64,000 bases of DNA from Impatiens glandulifera (taxonomy: Eukaryota > Streptophyta > Magnoliopsida > Ericales > Balsaminaceae): NCBI RefSeq assembly GCF_907164915.1, contig NC_061868.1, positions 20,393,819-20,457,818 on the forward strand. Direction: 5' to 3'. Within the stretch, counting starts at the first letter, position 1. The number at the start of each line of letters is the position of its first letter. The position numbers were made by a program, and so were the translations under genes. Below the pieces are notes generated by a model. It ran no database searches. It was not told the origin of the DNA and saw nothing but the letters and a program-made list of their open reading frames with translations. Shown piece by piece: positions 34,427 to 46,669 of the stretch.

Positions 34427-34666
34427 TGTAGAATTTAGAGAGAGATGGAAAAATATTATTTAGATAGTTGATGTTGGTTTACATGAGAAATTCAAATATT
34501 TAAAGGACATTGAGTATAATAAAAGGTAAAGACGAACAACACTCAATATGTTGAGTGTAATAAAAGATAAAGACTAACAACACTCAACATGTTGAGTGTA
34601 AACAAAGCAACATGTTGAGTGCAAGTAATTACACCAACTTCTAAAAAAGATAGAGATAATTCAACA
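34427..34666 (-). repeat. 5' LTR of the 4.93 kb Copia
   Basis: Begins TGTAGAATTTAGAG and ends GATAATTCAACA; about 240 bp; diverged from 29739-29977 by scattered substitutions. Confidence 0.92.
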
Positions 34667-35860
34667 GAAAAGAAAGAAGGCTAGGGGCTCAATTAAAAAG
34701 AAAAGAAAAGTTCAAGGCCTATTTTAGTTTCGAATTAAACATTTAATTCGAAATTAAAATATAAATACCTATTTAAAAATTAAAGAAGCCTAGGGGCCTC
34801 TTTGCGACTTCTGAAGAAGTTGGAGGAATTAAAACATAACAAAATTTAAAAAGGAACCCGCCAGCTCTCTGTCCTCCTCCTGTCGAGGCGATTTCCGGCT
34901 AAGGGCGATTCCCGACAGCCCTACATCTGAGATCGAAGATCGCTCCGCAGACGAATCCTCCGTCGGTCCGTTCGTCGCACATGGGTTCCGTCTCCATCCC
35001 TCGGCTATTCGCCTATTCGTATCGCTGATATAGTCCAAGTCACAGTCGCGCTTGCCATGGCCATTTGCCTAATCACCGGGAGTTCGCCTATGACTCGGAG
35101 TCTCGCCTAATCCTTCGCGATTGAAGAACTCATAACAGATCGATTGAAATAAACCAATTCACTATTTCTTCTCTTTCGATAGAGACAAATTTCAAGATTT
35201 CAACAGAGACAACACATAGGATTCAAGAACGAAATGAAGTTCTATCCTAATCCAATTCTAGCCTAAATCTAAACCAACACATATCAGCTAACTATTCAAC
35301 CAACAATCCAAATAAGAACATAACAGCAAACCAAACAAGAAATTCTAAAAAAACTGACCTGCAATCAATTTCCTAATGAAACGAATGACATCGGTGTACA
35401 AAACCGATGCCTTAATCACTACATATATGTTACATTGAGTAGATGATTACCTGATTAGCAAAAAGTAGACGAAAAGGGAATGAAAATCCAATCAATCGGA
35501 AATGCAAGAAGCTTCGTCGGACGTTTTCCACTTCTCTGTGTCTTACTTCGCCAATGTAGCCTCCTCCTCCCTATGAAACTATTTGTTTATCCGAATCCTG
35601 ATCTTAAAATAAGAGATTCACTTTTATATTCAAACAAATACAAATAAGCAAACGAAAAAGATCAGCACCTGAAACCCTAAATTCTTCTTACCATTATTGC
35701 AGTAGCAGAAGATCGAAACTGGAAGAGAAATAACTTTAGAGGCGAACGAACGGAGACAACATAGGTAGGCAAACGAGCAGAGAATAGTAACCTTAGGGTA
35801 GAACGACCAAAGTCGGGCTTGAGAAATGATATTTTCAAAATACTTGCTCAAAGTGAATGG
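34667..35860 (-). repeat. Possible Ty3 LTR segment (right of the Copia insertion)
   Basis: No gene with recognisable family. GC-richer at 34850-35110. Minus-strand CCTCGACAGGAGGAGGACAG and a telo-box-like AGGGTTTCAG near 35670 could be LTR promoter or leader sequence. The call depends on the PBS-like site at 28775. Confidence 0.3.
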
Positions 35861-36540
35861 ATTTTCATGAGCCCGTTTAGGTTTTTACAAGAATGCGTTT
35901 GTGGTTTTATATGAACTTTAGACTGAGTGAAGCATCCTTCGCTCATGGAATGTTTTAAAAATAAGAAAACCTCGAATAGGTGAAGCAAGCTTCGCTTGTT
36001 ACCACTAGATCATTTGAAGCATGCTTTGCTCAGGAAATATTTTATATACTTCAATGTTTTAAAAATAAGAAAACCTCGAATAGATGAAGCAAGCTTCGCT
36101 TGTTACCGCTGGTTCATTTGAAGCATGCTCCGCTTAGAAAATATTATATATACTTCAATATTTTAAAAATATTTTAGATTGACAATTGATTGGATGGTAG
36201 CAATTGGAATTTCAGGCCGTATATAGACTGCGACCATCCTCGTCATTATATTTTCATAATGATTATTTGATCCAACTCACATTTCAGTATTTCTCATACT
36301 TTATTTTTAATATAAAAATGTATTTCTCTTTAATCACGGTATATCTGTACACAGAGACTTTCGTACACATGTCAGCTGATGGGACAAGACAAATTTTGGC
36401 GCTTCACAAGTCGGCTAGTGCATATTTAGTAGATTGTTTCATTAATGCGGATTGACCATTGATGGGATATTTTTAACAAGCGAATCAAGCTTCGTTCTCA
36501 GGAGAAAGTTATCTTTAATAAACTAACTAACAAGCGAAGC
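35861..36540. repeat. Palindrome array, left segment
   Basis: Repeats of TGAAGCAAGCTTCGCTTGTT and TTTGAAGCATGCTCCGCT in ~115 bp units (35930-36170), then AACAAGCGAATCAAGCTTCG units from 36470. The array is continued at 49287 after the Copia insertion: joining 36545 to 49292 restores a normal GCGAAGCAAGCTTCGTT unit. Confidence 0.75.
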
Positions 36541-36545
36541 AAGCT
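36541..36545. repeat. Target-site duplication AAGCT (left)
   Basis: Matches 49287-49291. Confidence 0.9.
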
Positions 36546-37833
36546 TGTTAGGATCTAGCTCGCGGATGGGGAACCGGGGTCTGGCCGGTTAGTACTTTCA
36601 CTCAACGGTTGGCGCTAATCCGGTTAGAGATTAACACCAGGTTTCAATACTACACAAACTGTCACAAACCCTTGAACTAAGTTCAAGTGCAGAAGTGGTT
36701 TGTTTCAGGTTGAAGCAACACACACACAAGATGAATAAAGATAGAATCTATATAATATCGGTTTAGAGATTAGGAGGTCGGTTTAAGGTATAGTGAATCG
36801 GTTAGAACGGTGCAAGTCGGTTAGTATGAGTCGGTTAGAACGTAGAGCCGACAGAAAGTAAAGAACAAGACACAGGTTTTTATGGATGTTCGGAGATAAA
36901 ACTCCTACGTCACTCCTTCTTCTCGAAACCGCGAAAAGGATATTCACTAAGGAATACACAAACACAATATCTGATCGAGACTTATTTGCTGCTCGATAAA
37001 CACTCGTACAATTCTCACCAAAATTATAATCTCACTTCAAATGCACACTTAAGCTTTTTAATCTTAGAGAGATAAACACAACTTGTAACTTGGGTTGTTG
37101 GAGCTCTTAATTGTTGTCTCTTGTAACTGCAGAACTGCATTTACTCCTCTTCAGCTCCTTCTTTTATAGGTGAAATGTGCCAACGATCACATTTCTTCAA
37201 CGGGTATCTTCAGGGTAATCCTTGAATCTAATTGGTTGAGCAGAGGTTCAGTGTTGCAGTACTGTCGGTTTAAGCTTTCAAGGCATATGTCAAACCTGCT
37301 AGGTTTGTCTTTTACTTAATATAGCAATTGTCGGTTGGACAGTTGCCTGCACCTGGAAGGTTGTGCCTCCGACTTATCCCAGAGTGGAAAGATCTCTTTA
37401 GGCAATCTTCTGTAGCGTGCAGAGTATCATCAGACTTGTATGAATATGGCAATGTCACAGTCTGATCATTTGATATCATCTTCTGCATATACCCAAAGTG
37501 TCTATTTACACCGATTTGTTGATTGTACTTAGTTTGATAGTTCTGACTTCTTTCTTAAGTAGTCTCTTCATCGGTTTTCCGGTTGGATACTGCATTTCGG
37601 TTTGGGATGTCTACCGGTTGTTCATAGCTTCAGGTTAACCGGATAGCTTTCCGGTTTTGGATACATCCTCTACTTCTTCTTCTAACCGGTTAGATTCTTT
37701 GATCGGTTGAATTCTTGACCGGTCAAATTCTTGACCGTTCCGGGTACTTGACCGTTTCTAGTTCTTGACCGTTCCTGCACATGAAATTTGTTTTGTTAAG
37801 TTCTTATTTTTAACCGGTCTAATTTATCTAACA
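36546..37833 (-). repeat. 3' LTR of element 1
   Basis: Plus strand TGTTAGGATCTAGCTCGCGG … TTATCTAACA. TATA box TATAAAAG (minus) at about 37163-37170. Rich in CCGGTT and TGACCG motifs near its 5' (right) end. Confidence 0.93.
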
Positions 37834-37852
37834 ATTTCTCTCTTTTTGATTA
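37834..37852 (-). other. Polypurine tract of element 1
   Basis: The minus strand reads AAAAAGAGAGAAAT immediately before TGTTAGATAAATT, the LTR start. Confidence 0.85.
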
Positions 37853-38134
37853 TTTTATTTAAAATATTCAAAATCATGTAAGAAGTAGATTGTAGGTCGG
37901 TTGTTTTAAAATTTGTTTGACCGGATTTTTGAAAAAGACTTAGAAAAATTTTGGAAAAATTTGTCTATGAAGAAAAATTTTATCTTATCAATTTCTCCCT
38001 TTTTGATTATTTAATTTAAAATATTCAAAACCATGTAAGAAGTAAATTGTAGGCCGGTTTTCAAAAATACTTTATATATATAAAAGTAGGAAATATAATA
38101 AAGTTAACATAAATAATAGATAAAAAAGAAAATT

Positions 38135-40853
38135 CTATTCCCTCTTCTTAGGCATATATCTCTCCCGTAGGTATTCAGCCATCGCTCCCTTTCCCGGATT
38201 GCAGGGATCGACGCCAACTCTGGAGGAAGATGCTTGACCGCTCGAGGTTCCGGTGAATGGTGAAACCTGTGAGGGAACCGATCTAGTGGAATCGCCTCGA
38301 GACCCCGCACTCTTTTGTTCATCGGTATATCCTCTTTCTAAACCTCTTCAACTTCTGGTCGAACCGGGTTGATTGGAGGAGTATTGATCGGTTCTGCGAT
38401 GTCATCCAACAACTGTTGAGTCTTTTTAGCCGCTGCCTTCTTGAAGGCCTTTCTCTTTTTGGTTGCCGGTCCGGTTGATGGAGCAGCCGCCTTTGAGGAT
38501 TTATTTCTTTCTTCTATTTCCTTCACTATTAAGTGTTGTTGGAACAGCCGAGCCGCTTCCTCATTCGCTTGTACCGCTTGTTCCGGTGCGACATCTTCTA
38601 CCACCTGAACATGTTTGGACAGACTCGCATCTGCCTGTTCCCTTTCCTTCTGAAGCCGTATGTTCTCGTCTTCGGCCTCTTGGATCTTTTGAGCCGCGAT
38701 CTCGTTCGCTTTCTCAAGCGCTTCGTCGGCTGCTAGCTTGGCCGCGATCATCTCCACCAGCTGTTCGGAGACCGCTTGTAGCTCGACTTGAGTCTGGGTA
38801 TGCTTTTATTCAAGCGCTGCCATTCTTTCAAGTATTGAACCGGCCTGGATACTGGATTAAAGCATACCCTCTTCAAAAGTTGCCAACTTTTGATCCGTTG
38901 ATGTAATCTGTTGGGCGGTTTGATTGTGACCCTCTTCAAGAGTCATTAGCCTTTGATCCATTAAACCGAGCCGCTGGTCCGTTTGAACAAGACCGTTCTC
39001 CAGATCTGTAGTTCTCTGTGTCGTGGAGCTGAACAATTGGTCGGTTAAGCCATAGTTATCTTCAACGGCTGTAGGTCGTTGAACCGCAGAGTTCAGTTTT
39101 TCACGGTAGACTCAATCAACCGGTTATATTTCTTCGCTCTTTCCTTCATCTTCTTTTGCCACGGCATGATGGCATCTTGACAAAATTCCTCGATTAAATC
39201 CATGACTTTGTCCTCGGTTAGAGCATGCACCGGCGTTTTGTCGGTTTGTGGAGACCCAGGCCGATCAGTGAGTAGAGTATCTATTTCAGTTTCAAATCTG
39301 TTGACCGTGGGTTCCGGTGGAGGAGGGGCATTCTCGGCCTCATTTGGATTCGGATCGCCGTTGGATTCGTAACCGTCATCACCTTCGGGATGAGATCTGG
39401 AAAAGTGTGAAGCCTCTTGATGAGCGGGATCCGATTCCAACCGCGTCATCTCATCGGTTAGCTCCCGTTCCTTAGCCGTTAACATTTCCAGCACCATTAC
39501 ATCGAGCTGGGTTTTCTCCTCTTCAGGGACATTCTTTTCACGAAGGTGACGGATGTGGCCGGTGAGTTCTATCAACCGGGCGTGCGGTTCAACCATCCTT
39601 CCCCTTCTAAGAGCGGTGACCACGCTCTTCGTCTTTGTAAGGTCGAACACCGACCTTTCCATATCCACCAGTTTTTCATATCTCTGATGAGCGGGATGCG
39701 CTGGTAACATGTCGGCATAACTGACTTCCTGCCGTTCCAGAGCCCATTGATAGTAAATATCGCTCGCAACATGAGCCTGTTCGAAAAGTAGCTCTATTAT
39801 TTGGGAGACAAGTCCCTCTCCCAATTGCCGAATGTTGTCGTCCGCGGTTTCAAATACCTCCGGTCGCCTGGCTGAACCGGTTTCATCATTAACAGTTCTG
39901 GCCGGTTGTTCTTCGACTACCTTCTCCTTTCCTTTGTCTAACCAATTTTCCTCGGTGTTATTGGAGTTGGTGCGGCTAGAGCTAGTTGTGGAGTCCTCCG
40001 GATTAGGATTGTCGGCTTGAATATTTTCCGATCCGGATGTGTGCGGAACCGCCTTGCTTCCGGATTGTTCACCCGCCGGAGCCTTCTTCTTCCTAGACTA
40101 CGACTTCCTAGGACGAGTGGTTGATTGTTTATCGGCTGAGACCTTCACTCTGCCCGGTTTGGCCGCTGTTTTCATAAAGTGGGTAGATCTTATTATCTTA
40201 CTGGATGATATGAGAACACCCGGGCCGGTTTCGGCATTTGAGTGGCGCATCAGCTTGCCGAGTGGAACGGTGTATCCCCAAGACCGTTTTGAAGACGGAT
40301 CCACCATTTCACATAGATTGGAGAAAACAACCTTGACCCTGTTGATCTTAATGCCTCTGACCAAGCCGGCCAACATCTCAATTTTCAAACGTGTGAGGCT
40401 ATCGTAGTTGCCTCCTCTTCCTTGAATCTTTGAGAGAATCTCGCAAAGTGACCTGTATGCCGGTTTGAGGTCGGGTTTCTTACCAGACACCACTATTGGT
40501 TGGTCAGTATCCGATATAGCACAACGAACCGCAAGGAGTACATCCTCGTCTGTTTCCACGGAGAAGTCACTCCCTTCTGTTGGTAAGTGGAGAACTTCAG
40601 CAACCGATTCTTTGGTAATCTTAAACGGTTTTCCACCGACTGTTGCGGATATAATTCCTTCATCGAGTACAGCAGTTTGGAAAAACTCTGTGACCGCGTC
40701 TTGATACAGGACGAACAGTCCATTTAGAAAGTGTTCAAGACCCAAGGCAGATATGAGATTCAACACTTGTTTTGCCTCTATCGATCCGTTGGTTCAAATT
40801 TCTTCGAAGTCCACTTGGAAGATGTGAGTGAAGAGGACAGAATCACGACCCAT
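38135..40853 (-). pseudogene. ORF A of element 1 (transposon-domain plus coiled-coil protein, stops)
   Basis: Starts MGRDSVLFTHIFQVDFEEI then a stop at codon 20, where the copy in element 2 reads on. 40098-40766 is the conserved N-terminal domain (GLEHFLNGLFVLYQDAVTEF, ISATVGGKPFKI, LHLPTEG, SKRSWGYTVPLGKL, GPGVLIS). After a TAG at about 40095 the same frame continues through a Ser/Asn/Glu-rich linker and a charged, helix-rich region to a stop at 39093. The final part (to YMPKKRE-stop at 38135) is in another frame and holds KKRKAFKKAAAKK, a likely nuclear localisation signal. Probable function unknown; see the intact copy at 58262-60871. Confidence 0.8.
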
Positions 40854-40962
40854 TTTGCTTAGAGAGACCGGAAGTTGGAAAAATCGAGAGATTAAAGATA
40901 AGTTGAATGCTAGAGAGAGAAAGCAGATTCGCGGAGGAAGGAAATAAAAATGCGAATGAAGG

Positions 40963-40970
40963 TATTTATA
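40963..40970 (-). promoter_or_regulatory. TATA box of ORF A, element 1
   Basis: TATAAATA on the minus strand 110 bp upstream of the ORF A ATG, in a GC-rich setting (GGCCGCGGCC). Further upstream, ATTGGCGC (41020-41027) and TTCCCGCC near 41091-41099 resemble E2F sites. Element 2 has TATAAAAG at the same distance. Confidence 0.65.
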
Positions 40971-41347
40971 GGCCGCGGCCTGGAATGCGAACCGACGCGA
41001 ACCGTCAGATCAAGAAAGGGCGCCAATTTTCCCTCCAAAAACGTGTTGGCGGTAAGCCTTTGGGCGGCAACCTTTTGGCGGGAGACCTTTTGGCGGGAAG
41101 TTATTAAGGCGGTTAATCTTTTGACCGATAATTAAGGAAGCAGTGATTTAACCAGTGATTAATGAAGCGGTAAGCGATTTTAACCGGTTGAGAATTTAAA
41201 CCGATATTTGAACTTTGTAATTTTGAACCGATTTTTGAAATTTAAATTCATATTCGATTAACGAAGAAGAAGACATAATAATGATAGAACCGATATTAAG
41301 ATCGGTTGGAAATACAAATACAAGGGTAAGATTAACCGTCCTAGAAC

Positions 41348-42043
41348 CTAAATCATTCTAGAGATTTTGTCATCCGTCATTTCCTCGTTGAGGACATTTG
41401 AGAGATTCACCGGTGTACCCGGTCCAAGATTTGGAATGCAGACCCGAATGACCCGGCTCAGGTGAGGAGCATAGCCGAACCGTTTCTTTGTTTCGACCAT
41501 GGTCTTCAAGTTGTTAAAGATGACTGATGCCTAGTTGATGGGGTTATTACTGACGATATAGGTCATCATGTCGAAAGCTCTTCTGGAATAGTTTTGGTTT
41601 GGAGATTGGCAGATGATCGACCGGTTAACGATCTCATGAAGGAGTTGGATGTGGGGAGCAAGATTGACATTAAGGCCGTAATTTTTCATCGGTGTTTCAG
41701 ATTCGGAGAACAGTTCAGCGTAATCAACAGCTGCACTGCCCACTCGGGATGGGAAGTCTGAAAACCCTTCAGTTGGGAGGTTAAACATCCCAACAAGTCC
41801 GCTCTTAGGGAGAACGATGACATTGTTTTTCACGGTGGAGACAATGGCACCGTTGAACATATATGCATTGTTGAAAAATTACAGTACCTCTGGAATAAAT
41901 AGAGGTCCGGATTCTTTTAGGAAATCACGAAGTCCGGTTTCAACTAGGGATTCAAAGATTAATTCCCTAGTTTCCACGTCTTCCATGTCGAGTACATAAT
42001 CAAAATTGATGCAAAGATAGTTTCTGAGAGTGCGATGAGACAT
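41348..42043 (-). pseudogene. ORF B of element 1 (transposon-domain protein, two stops)
   Basis: MSHRTLRNYLCINFDYVLDM … SLVETGLRDFLKESGPLF-IPEVL-stop-FFNNAYMFNGAIVSTV … LPTEGFSDFPSRV … NPIN-stop-ASVIFNNLKTMV … GYAPHLSRVI … GPGTPVNLSNVL. It aligns end to end with ORF B of element 2 (61421-62125). Two nonsense codons (about 41881 and 41533) in an otherwise continuous frame. Confidence 0.82.
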
Positions 42044-42120
42044 TTTTCAAATCTTGCTAAGAGAGATAGAGAGTTAAAATATTTTGTTTTGAGGTGTATT
42101 GGGATGAGAGGGAGAGGTTT

Positions 42121-42128
42121 CTTAAATA
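42121..42128 (-). promoter_or_regulatory. TATA-like box of ORF B, element 1
   Basis: TATTTAAG (minus), about 80 bp upstream of the ORF B ATG; the equivalent in element 2 is TATATAAG. Confidence 0.5.
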
Positions 42129-42466
42129 GATGTGAAATGGGAGGGAAAGTAAGAGCATTTAATGTTAATATTCCGTTTTATCTCATTAATGTTAGAGAAT
42201 ATTTATGTTTTCAAAACGCCTTGGAAAGTGTTACTTTTTGACCGGTTATAGAGACCGAGGCTGAGAATCTAGTTGGGAACTAACTAAGTTTGTATAATTC
42301 CCATGCAGTTGGAATTTAAAGTTACTGGATTTTCATTAATGAAGAGTGGATTACATTGAACCGAAGGAAACATAAATTAAACCGAAAGGAAACATGATCG
42401 AGTAGGATAAAAATACAACCGGTGCTTGAAGCAAAATGACCGGTTGTCCGAAGGAGTGAGTTCTTA

Positions 42467-43206
42467 GTGGCCGGAGGAGGTGAGGTGTCTGTTCTTCTTC
42501 TTCCAAGCTTTCTCGAACCGCTCATAGAAGGAATCAGCGGAATCCCTAGTCAAGACCTAGGATTGATTCAACCCTTCGCCTGGACAGAGCGGAACCCCAA
42601 GTCGATAAGTAGAGAGCTGATCTGGGGAATGAAATCGGTATGACGGGTGTTGATCATCAAGATCAGGATGTCAAACAGCAGCCTAGACCAATTGACCGGA
42701 GTATCAGTTGTGATGGCGGCCATGATGTTGAAGACAGTAGTGCAATAGGTGTTTGTGACATCCTTTCCCAGGATGGCCATACCGATGATGTCGTTGAGGA
42801 GCTGATATTCAGCCATCAACGATGACCGAGCTTCGTGGTCATCGACCGGAGAGTTCGAGCGAGAGAAGTTCAAGGAGATTTCGGCTTTTAGTTCAGCCGA
42901 AACATTTAGGTCAGTAAGACCTTCCTTCGGAAGGTCGAAGCACCGAGCGAAATCTCACTCGGAGAAGTCAAACATCGTTCCTCTTACCCTTGATTGGATA
43001 AGAGTATCAAAGAATGGAGTACCACGGAAGACTCTAGCATTATGGAAAAATTCAGTAACGGTTTCAGGAAAGATGACATGTTTGTCATCTAGGAAAGGCT
43101 TCAGACCGATACTTTCCAGAGATTTAATCATTTTGAAGATCTCATAGTGTTGTGTCCCATGTGTTGAGTCAAAATCAACTTGAAGAATGTTTTGGAACTG
43201 AGATAT
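42467..43206 (-). pseudogene. ORF C of element 1 (start lost, stop inside)
   Basis: Equivalent of ORF C in element 2. The start codon is ATA (43204-43206, K-I-SQFQNILQVDFDS), followed by MIKSLESIGLKPFLDDKHVI, EFFHNARVFRGTPFFDT, a TGA near 42956 (FSE-stop-DFARCFDLP), then AEYQLLNDIIGMAILGKDVT and NWSRLLFDILILMI. An in-frame ATG at 43260 exists but sits almost on the TATA box. Confidence 0.8.
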
Positions 43207-43264
43207 TTTTGTCTTAGTGAGATGATAGGTTGATATTGTGGATATTTGTCTGATGTTCATCTAA

Positions 43265-43272
43265 CTTATATA
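43265..43272 (-). promoter_or_regulatory. TATA box of ORF C, element 1
   Basis: TATATAAG (minus) about 60 bp upstream of the ancestral start; element 2 has TATTTAAG in the same place. Confidence 0.55.
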
Positions 43273-43742
43273 TTAGTTGAAGGGTGATATGTGAATAGTA
43301 TTATCCAATGAGTAGTAGGTAATTTATTTTATTAACCGTAGGATAAAACATCTTGCATGAATTAAGTATGTTTACAGCCTAAGGGTGTGAGTCATAGGCC
43401 TGGACGGTGAGAGATATCATATCTTCACGTCTTTTGAGGCATGACTGTTTTGTTTTGAAAAGGTATCATTTCAGAACAGATACGTCTAAACACAGACAAT
43501 TGTTCCTTTTTTGTTAGGAAGCCAAATATTCCAGAATATATTATATTCAAACCGGTTGGTTTTCAGTCATTGGTCCCGATGTAGTTAATTAGTGTAGGTA
43601 CTAAGTAACTGGTCGGTTTACTGTAACTGATAAGCAAAACGATTTTTCAATAAATACGATGGTAAATTCGGTTTCCGACTTTTTAGGAAGAACTGCCGGT
43701 TTTGTCTGTCCGAACCGATTTTTCCCTTTAGAGATTAAAGGT
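43273..43742 (-). other. Spacer between pol and ORF C, conserved between the two elements
   Basis: Blocks such as GTCATAGGCCTGGACNGTGA and ATCTTCACGTCTTTT (plus strand) recur at 63585-63630 in element 2. No open frame; may hold the ORF C promoter and the pol 3' end. Confidence 0.6.
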
Positions 43743-45452
43743 TTAAGAAATGAGTTGATTAATATCGGTTAAGCCGAGGATGTTTCTGAAGTAAGAAAAC
43801 TTAGCTTCCTGCAGGGGCTTTATGAAGATATCGGCTACTTTTTGATCTGTTGCTACATATTCTAGCCGGATATGCTTTTGCATGACATGTTCCCGGATGA
43901 AGTGATGCCTTATGTCGATGTGCTTGGTTCTAGAGTGTAGAACCGAATTGTATGTGATTGCTATGGCACTTGTGTTGTCACAGAAAATAGGAGACTCTTC
44001 GGCGGTGATACCGAAATCCTTTTGTTGTTGTTGAATCCATAGGAGTTGTGAACAACAACTTCCGACTGCCAGATATTCAGCCTTTGCGGTTGATATAGCA
44101 ACCGACGTTTGCTTCTTGTTGTGCCATGAAACAAGCCGATCACCTAAGAATTGGCATGTTCCGTTGGTACTTTTTCTGTCAACTTTACAACCTGCATAGT
44201 CTGTGTCAGAATAACTTGTGAGGTTAAAAGATGAGTCCTTTGGATACCACAGACCGACTTCAGGGGTTCCCTTTAGATATTTCAGGATTTGCTTAGCGGC
44301 TATATAGTGAGATTGTTTGGGATTAGCCTGAAATCTCCCACACACTCCGACTGCAAATAGTATGTCCGGTCTACTTGCTGTCAGGTATAGAAGTGAGCCG
44401 ATAATTCCACGATAGGCGGTCAGGTCTACTCCCTGATCGTCATCATCCTTATCCAGTTTGATTGATGAACTCATTGGCGTAGCGATAGAGGAGCATGTGT
44501 CCATCCCAAATTTCTTTAGAAGTTCCTTTGTATATTTGGGCTGACTGATGAACGTTCCTCCTTCGAGTTGTTTAACCTGAAGACCTAGGAAGAAGCTTAA
44601 TTCTCCCATCATACTCATTTCAAATTTGTTAGTCATCAGGGTTGAAAATTTATCACACAGCTTAGGATCGGTTGATCCAAAAATGATATCATCCACATAT
44701 ATTTGAACAAGTAGAATGTGCCCCCTTTTCTCAAATTTAAATAGAGTTTTATCCACTAATCCTATGGTGAAATCATGATGTATCAGAAATGCGGTTAATG
44801 TATCATACCAAGCCATAGGAGCTTGTTTTAAACCGTACAATGCCTTATTTAGGCGATATACATGATTAGGCAGATCATCATTTTTAAAACCGGGCGGTTG
44901 CTCAACGTATACTTCTTCACGTAGGTCACCATTTAAGAATGCACTTTTAACATCCATTTGGAAAAAATTAAAATTTTTGAAAGCAGCAAAGGCTAGAAAA
45001 ATTCTAATGGCTTCAATCCTAGCTACAAGAGCAAATGATTCTTCAAAATCAATGCCTTCTTCCTGTTTGTATCCTTGTGCCACTAATCTAGCTTTGTTCC
45101 TCGTAACCAAACCGTCTTCATTGAGTTTATTTCTGAATACCCATCTTGTTCCTATGACCGGTTGATCTTTCGGTCTAGGGACTAGGTACCACACTTTATT
45201 GCTCTCAAACTGGTTTAACTCTTCTTTCATTCCCAAGATCCAATCCGGATCCGACAATGCTTCATCCACCCTTTTCGGCTCAATCTGGGATATGAAAGCG
45301 GAATTAAAGTATTCCTCCAGTTTTTGTCGCCTAGTTTGAACGGGTTTTGAAGGGTCACCTATAATAAGCTCAGAAGGATGATTTGTATTCCTTTTGACAT
45401 TCGGCTCAAGAGTGTCTACCAAATCACCGTTTGTTTGATCAAGGCTAGACAT
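43743..45452 (-). CDS. Copia reverse transcriptase-RNase H of element 1 (569-codon open stretch)
   Basis: An open reading stretch of the pol polyprotein; the first Met is not the true start because translation would come from gag-pol. It shows [73 protein letters not shown], catalytic [41 protein letters not shown], then RNase H ([61 protein letters not shown]). In RNase H, SDTDYAG departs from the common SDADWAG. All RT catalytic residues are kept. It is unusually well preserved compared with gag and integrase of the same element. Confidence 0.92.
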   Translation of the reverse strand: MSSLDQTNGDLVDTLEPNVKRNTNHPSELIIGDPSKPVQTRRQKLEEYFNSAFISQIEPKRVDEALSDPDWILGMKEELNQFESNKVWYLVPRPKDQPVIGTRWVFRNKLNEDGLVTRNKARLVAQGYKQEEGIDFEESFALVARIEAIRIFLAFAAFKNFNFFQMDVKSAFLNGDLREEVYVEQPPGFKNDDLPNHVYRLNKALYGLKQAPMAWYDTLTAFLIHHDFTIGLVDKTLFKFEKRGHILLVQIYVDDIIFGSTDPKLCDKFSTLMTNKFEMSMMGELSFFLGLQVKQLEGGTFISQPKYTKELLKKFGMDTCSSIATPMSSSIKLDKDDDDQGVDLTAYRGIIGSLLYLTASRPDILFAVGVCGRFQANPKQSHYIAAKQILKYLKGTPEVGLWYPKDSSFNLTSYSDTDYAGCKVDRKSTNGTCQFLGDRLVSWHNKKQTSVAISTAKAEYLAVGSCCSQLLWIQQQQKDFGITAEESPIFCDNTSAIAITYNSVLHSRTKHIDIRHHFIREHVMQKHIRLEYVATDQKVADIFIKPLQEAKFSYFRNILGLTDINQLIS

Positions 45453-46480
45453 ATCGGTAGGCTGATCAATAGTGTCAGACCGACCGATTTCCTCAGTTTA
45501 ACCCAGGTGTTAGCTTCCTGTTGTGTAGTAGCTTGATCTGGCTGGGTTTCAACAACACCCATTTGGTCATGGACAAATCGTCTGAAGATCGGAACCTCAT
45601 CTTCACTATTAGAATGGATATTATTATTTTCCAATCTGTTGTGTAGATCAAAGGATGATGCGGTGTTACTTTCAACCGATTCATCGAATACAACATGAAG
45701 TGATTCTTCCATGGTTAAAGTTCTAGTATTGTATACTCTATATGCTTTACTAACTGCTGAGTAACCTAGCATGATCCTAATATCGGATTTTGCATCAAAA
45801 ACAGATAAGTAGTTTTTGCCATTAATGTGAATGTAACATTTACAACCGAAAATCTTGAGATATCGAATATTGAGAATTCTATCAAAATACACTTCATACG
45901 GTGTTTTATTATGAAATTTGTTGATCAAAGATCGGTTTTGTGTATAACATGCGGTACTGATAGCTTCAGCCCAAAATTTTTGAGCAACACCCGAATCGGC
46001 TATCATAGACCTTGCGACTTCCTTGAGAGTTCGGTTTCTTCTCTCAGCCAGGCCGTTCTGTTGAGGAGTTCTAGCACTAGACAACTCGTGTCTAATGCCG
46101 GATTCATCAAGAAATGCATTTTCACGTTTAGATGCCAAAAATGTGACTCATGTATATCTAGAATAATCATCAACAACCATCATAGTGTAAAGCATACAAC
46201 CTAGGCTGGTGACCCTAATCGGTCCAAATAAATACATGTGAAGAAGATCTAAGCATCAGTTAGACTGAATGTGTCATTACTCTTAAAGATTGATTTAGTC
46301 TGTTTACCCATTTGACATGCTGAACATACCTTATCCTTATTAAATACTATATCAGGAATTCCTTCAACTAGCTTTTTACCGCGGATATAATTTAAGGTTT
46401 TGAGGTTTAAATGGTTTAGCCTTTTATGCCATAGCCAGGTTTGATCGGTTTTAGCTACCATGCAAACAGGATGCTTCACT
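45416..46480 (-). pseudogene. Copia integrase of element 1 (internal deletion)
   Basis: 46249-46479 holds the pre-integrase zinc region (TWLWHKRLNHLNLKTLNYI … CSACQMGKQTKSIF). Frameshifted LHMYLFGPI and VVDDYSRYT follow. 45416-46138 resumes with the C-terminal core (HELSSARTPQQNGLAERRNR). Between VTFLASK and ENAFLDESGIRHE the segment with the second catalytic Asp is missing, so there is an internal deletion as well as frameshifts. Confidence 0.85.
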
Positions 46481-46669
46481 TTATTTTTCCAGTCTACCTT
46501 GTATATATTTCCTAACCTATTTCCGGTTAGTAGTGTGCTACCCTAAGAGTTTTTAACTAAGCATGCATGTCTAAGAAATTCTACAGTATATCCAGCATCA
46601 CACATCTGACTAATACTCAGTAGATTAAAATGTAGATTTTCAACTAGAAGTACATTGTCAATTGTTAAA

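Larger units (their letters stand above)
29739..34666 (-). mobile_element. Complete, inactive Copia retrotransposon (4.93 kb)
   Basis: Flanked by GAAAA target duplications (29734-29738, 34667-34671). It has ~240 bp LTRs, a primer-binding site, a polypurine tract and, on the minus strand, gag, protease, integrase, reverse transcriptase and RNase H in Copia order. All domains are broken by frameshifts or stops. The two LTRs differ at many positions, so the insertion is not recent. Confidence 0.92.

Noticed and set aside
35861..36540. CRISPR-like array from regularly spaced palindromes
   Set aside because: Units include the spacers (whole ~115 bp units repeat), the DNA is plant nuclear, and no Cas genes are expected or seen.
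38104..38322. 72-codon frame at the end of ORF A, element 1
   Set aside because: Alternate frame of the ORF A tail; the frame ending YMPKKRE at 38135 fits the family better.
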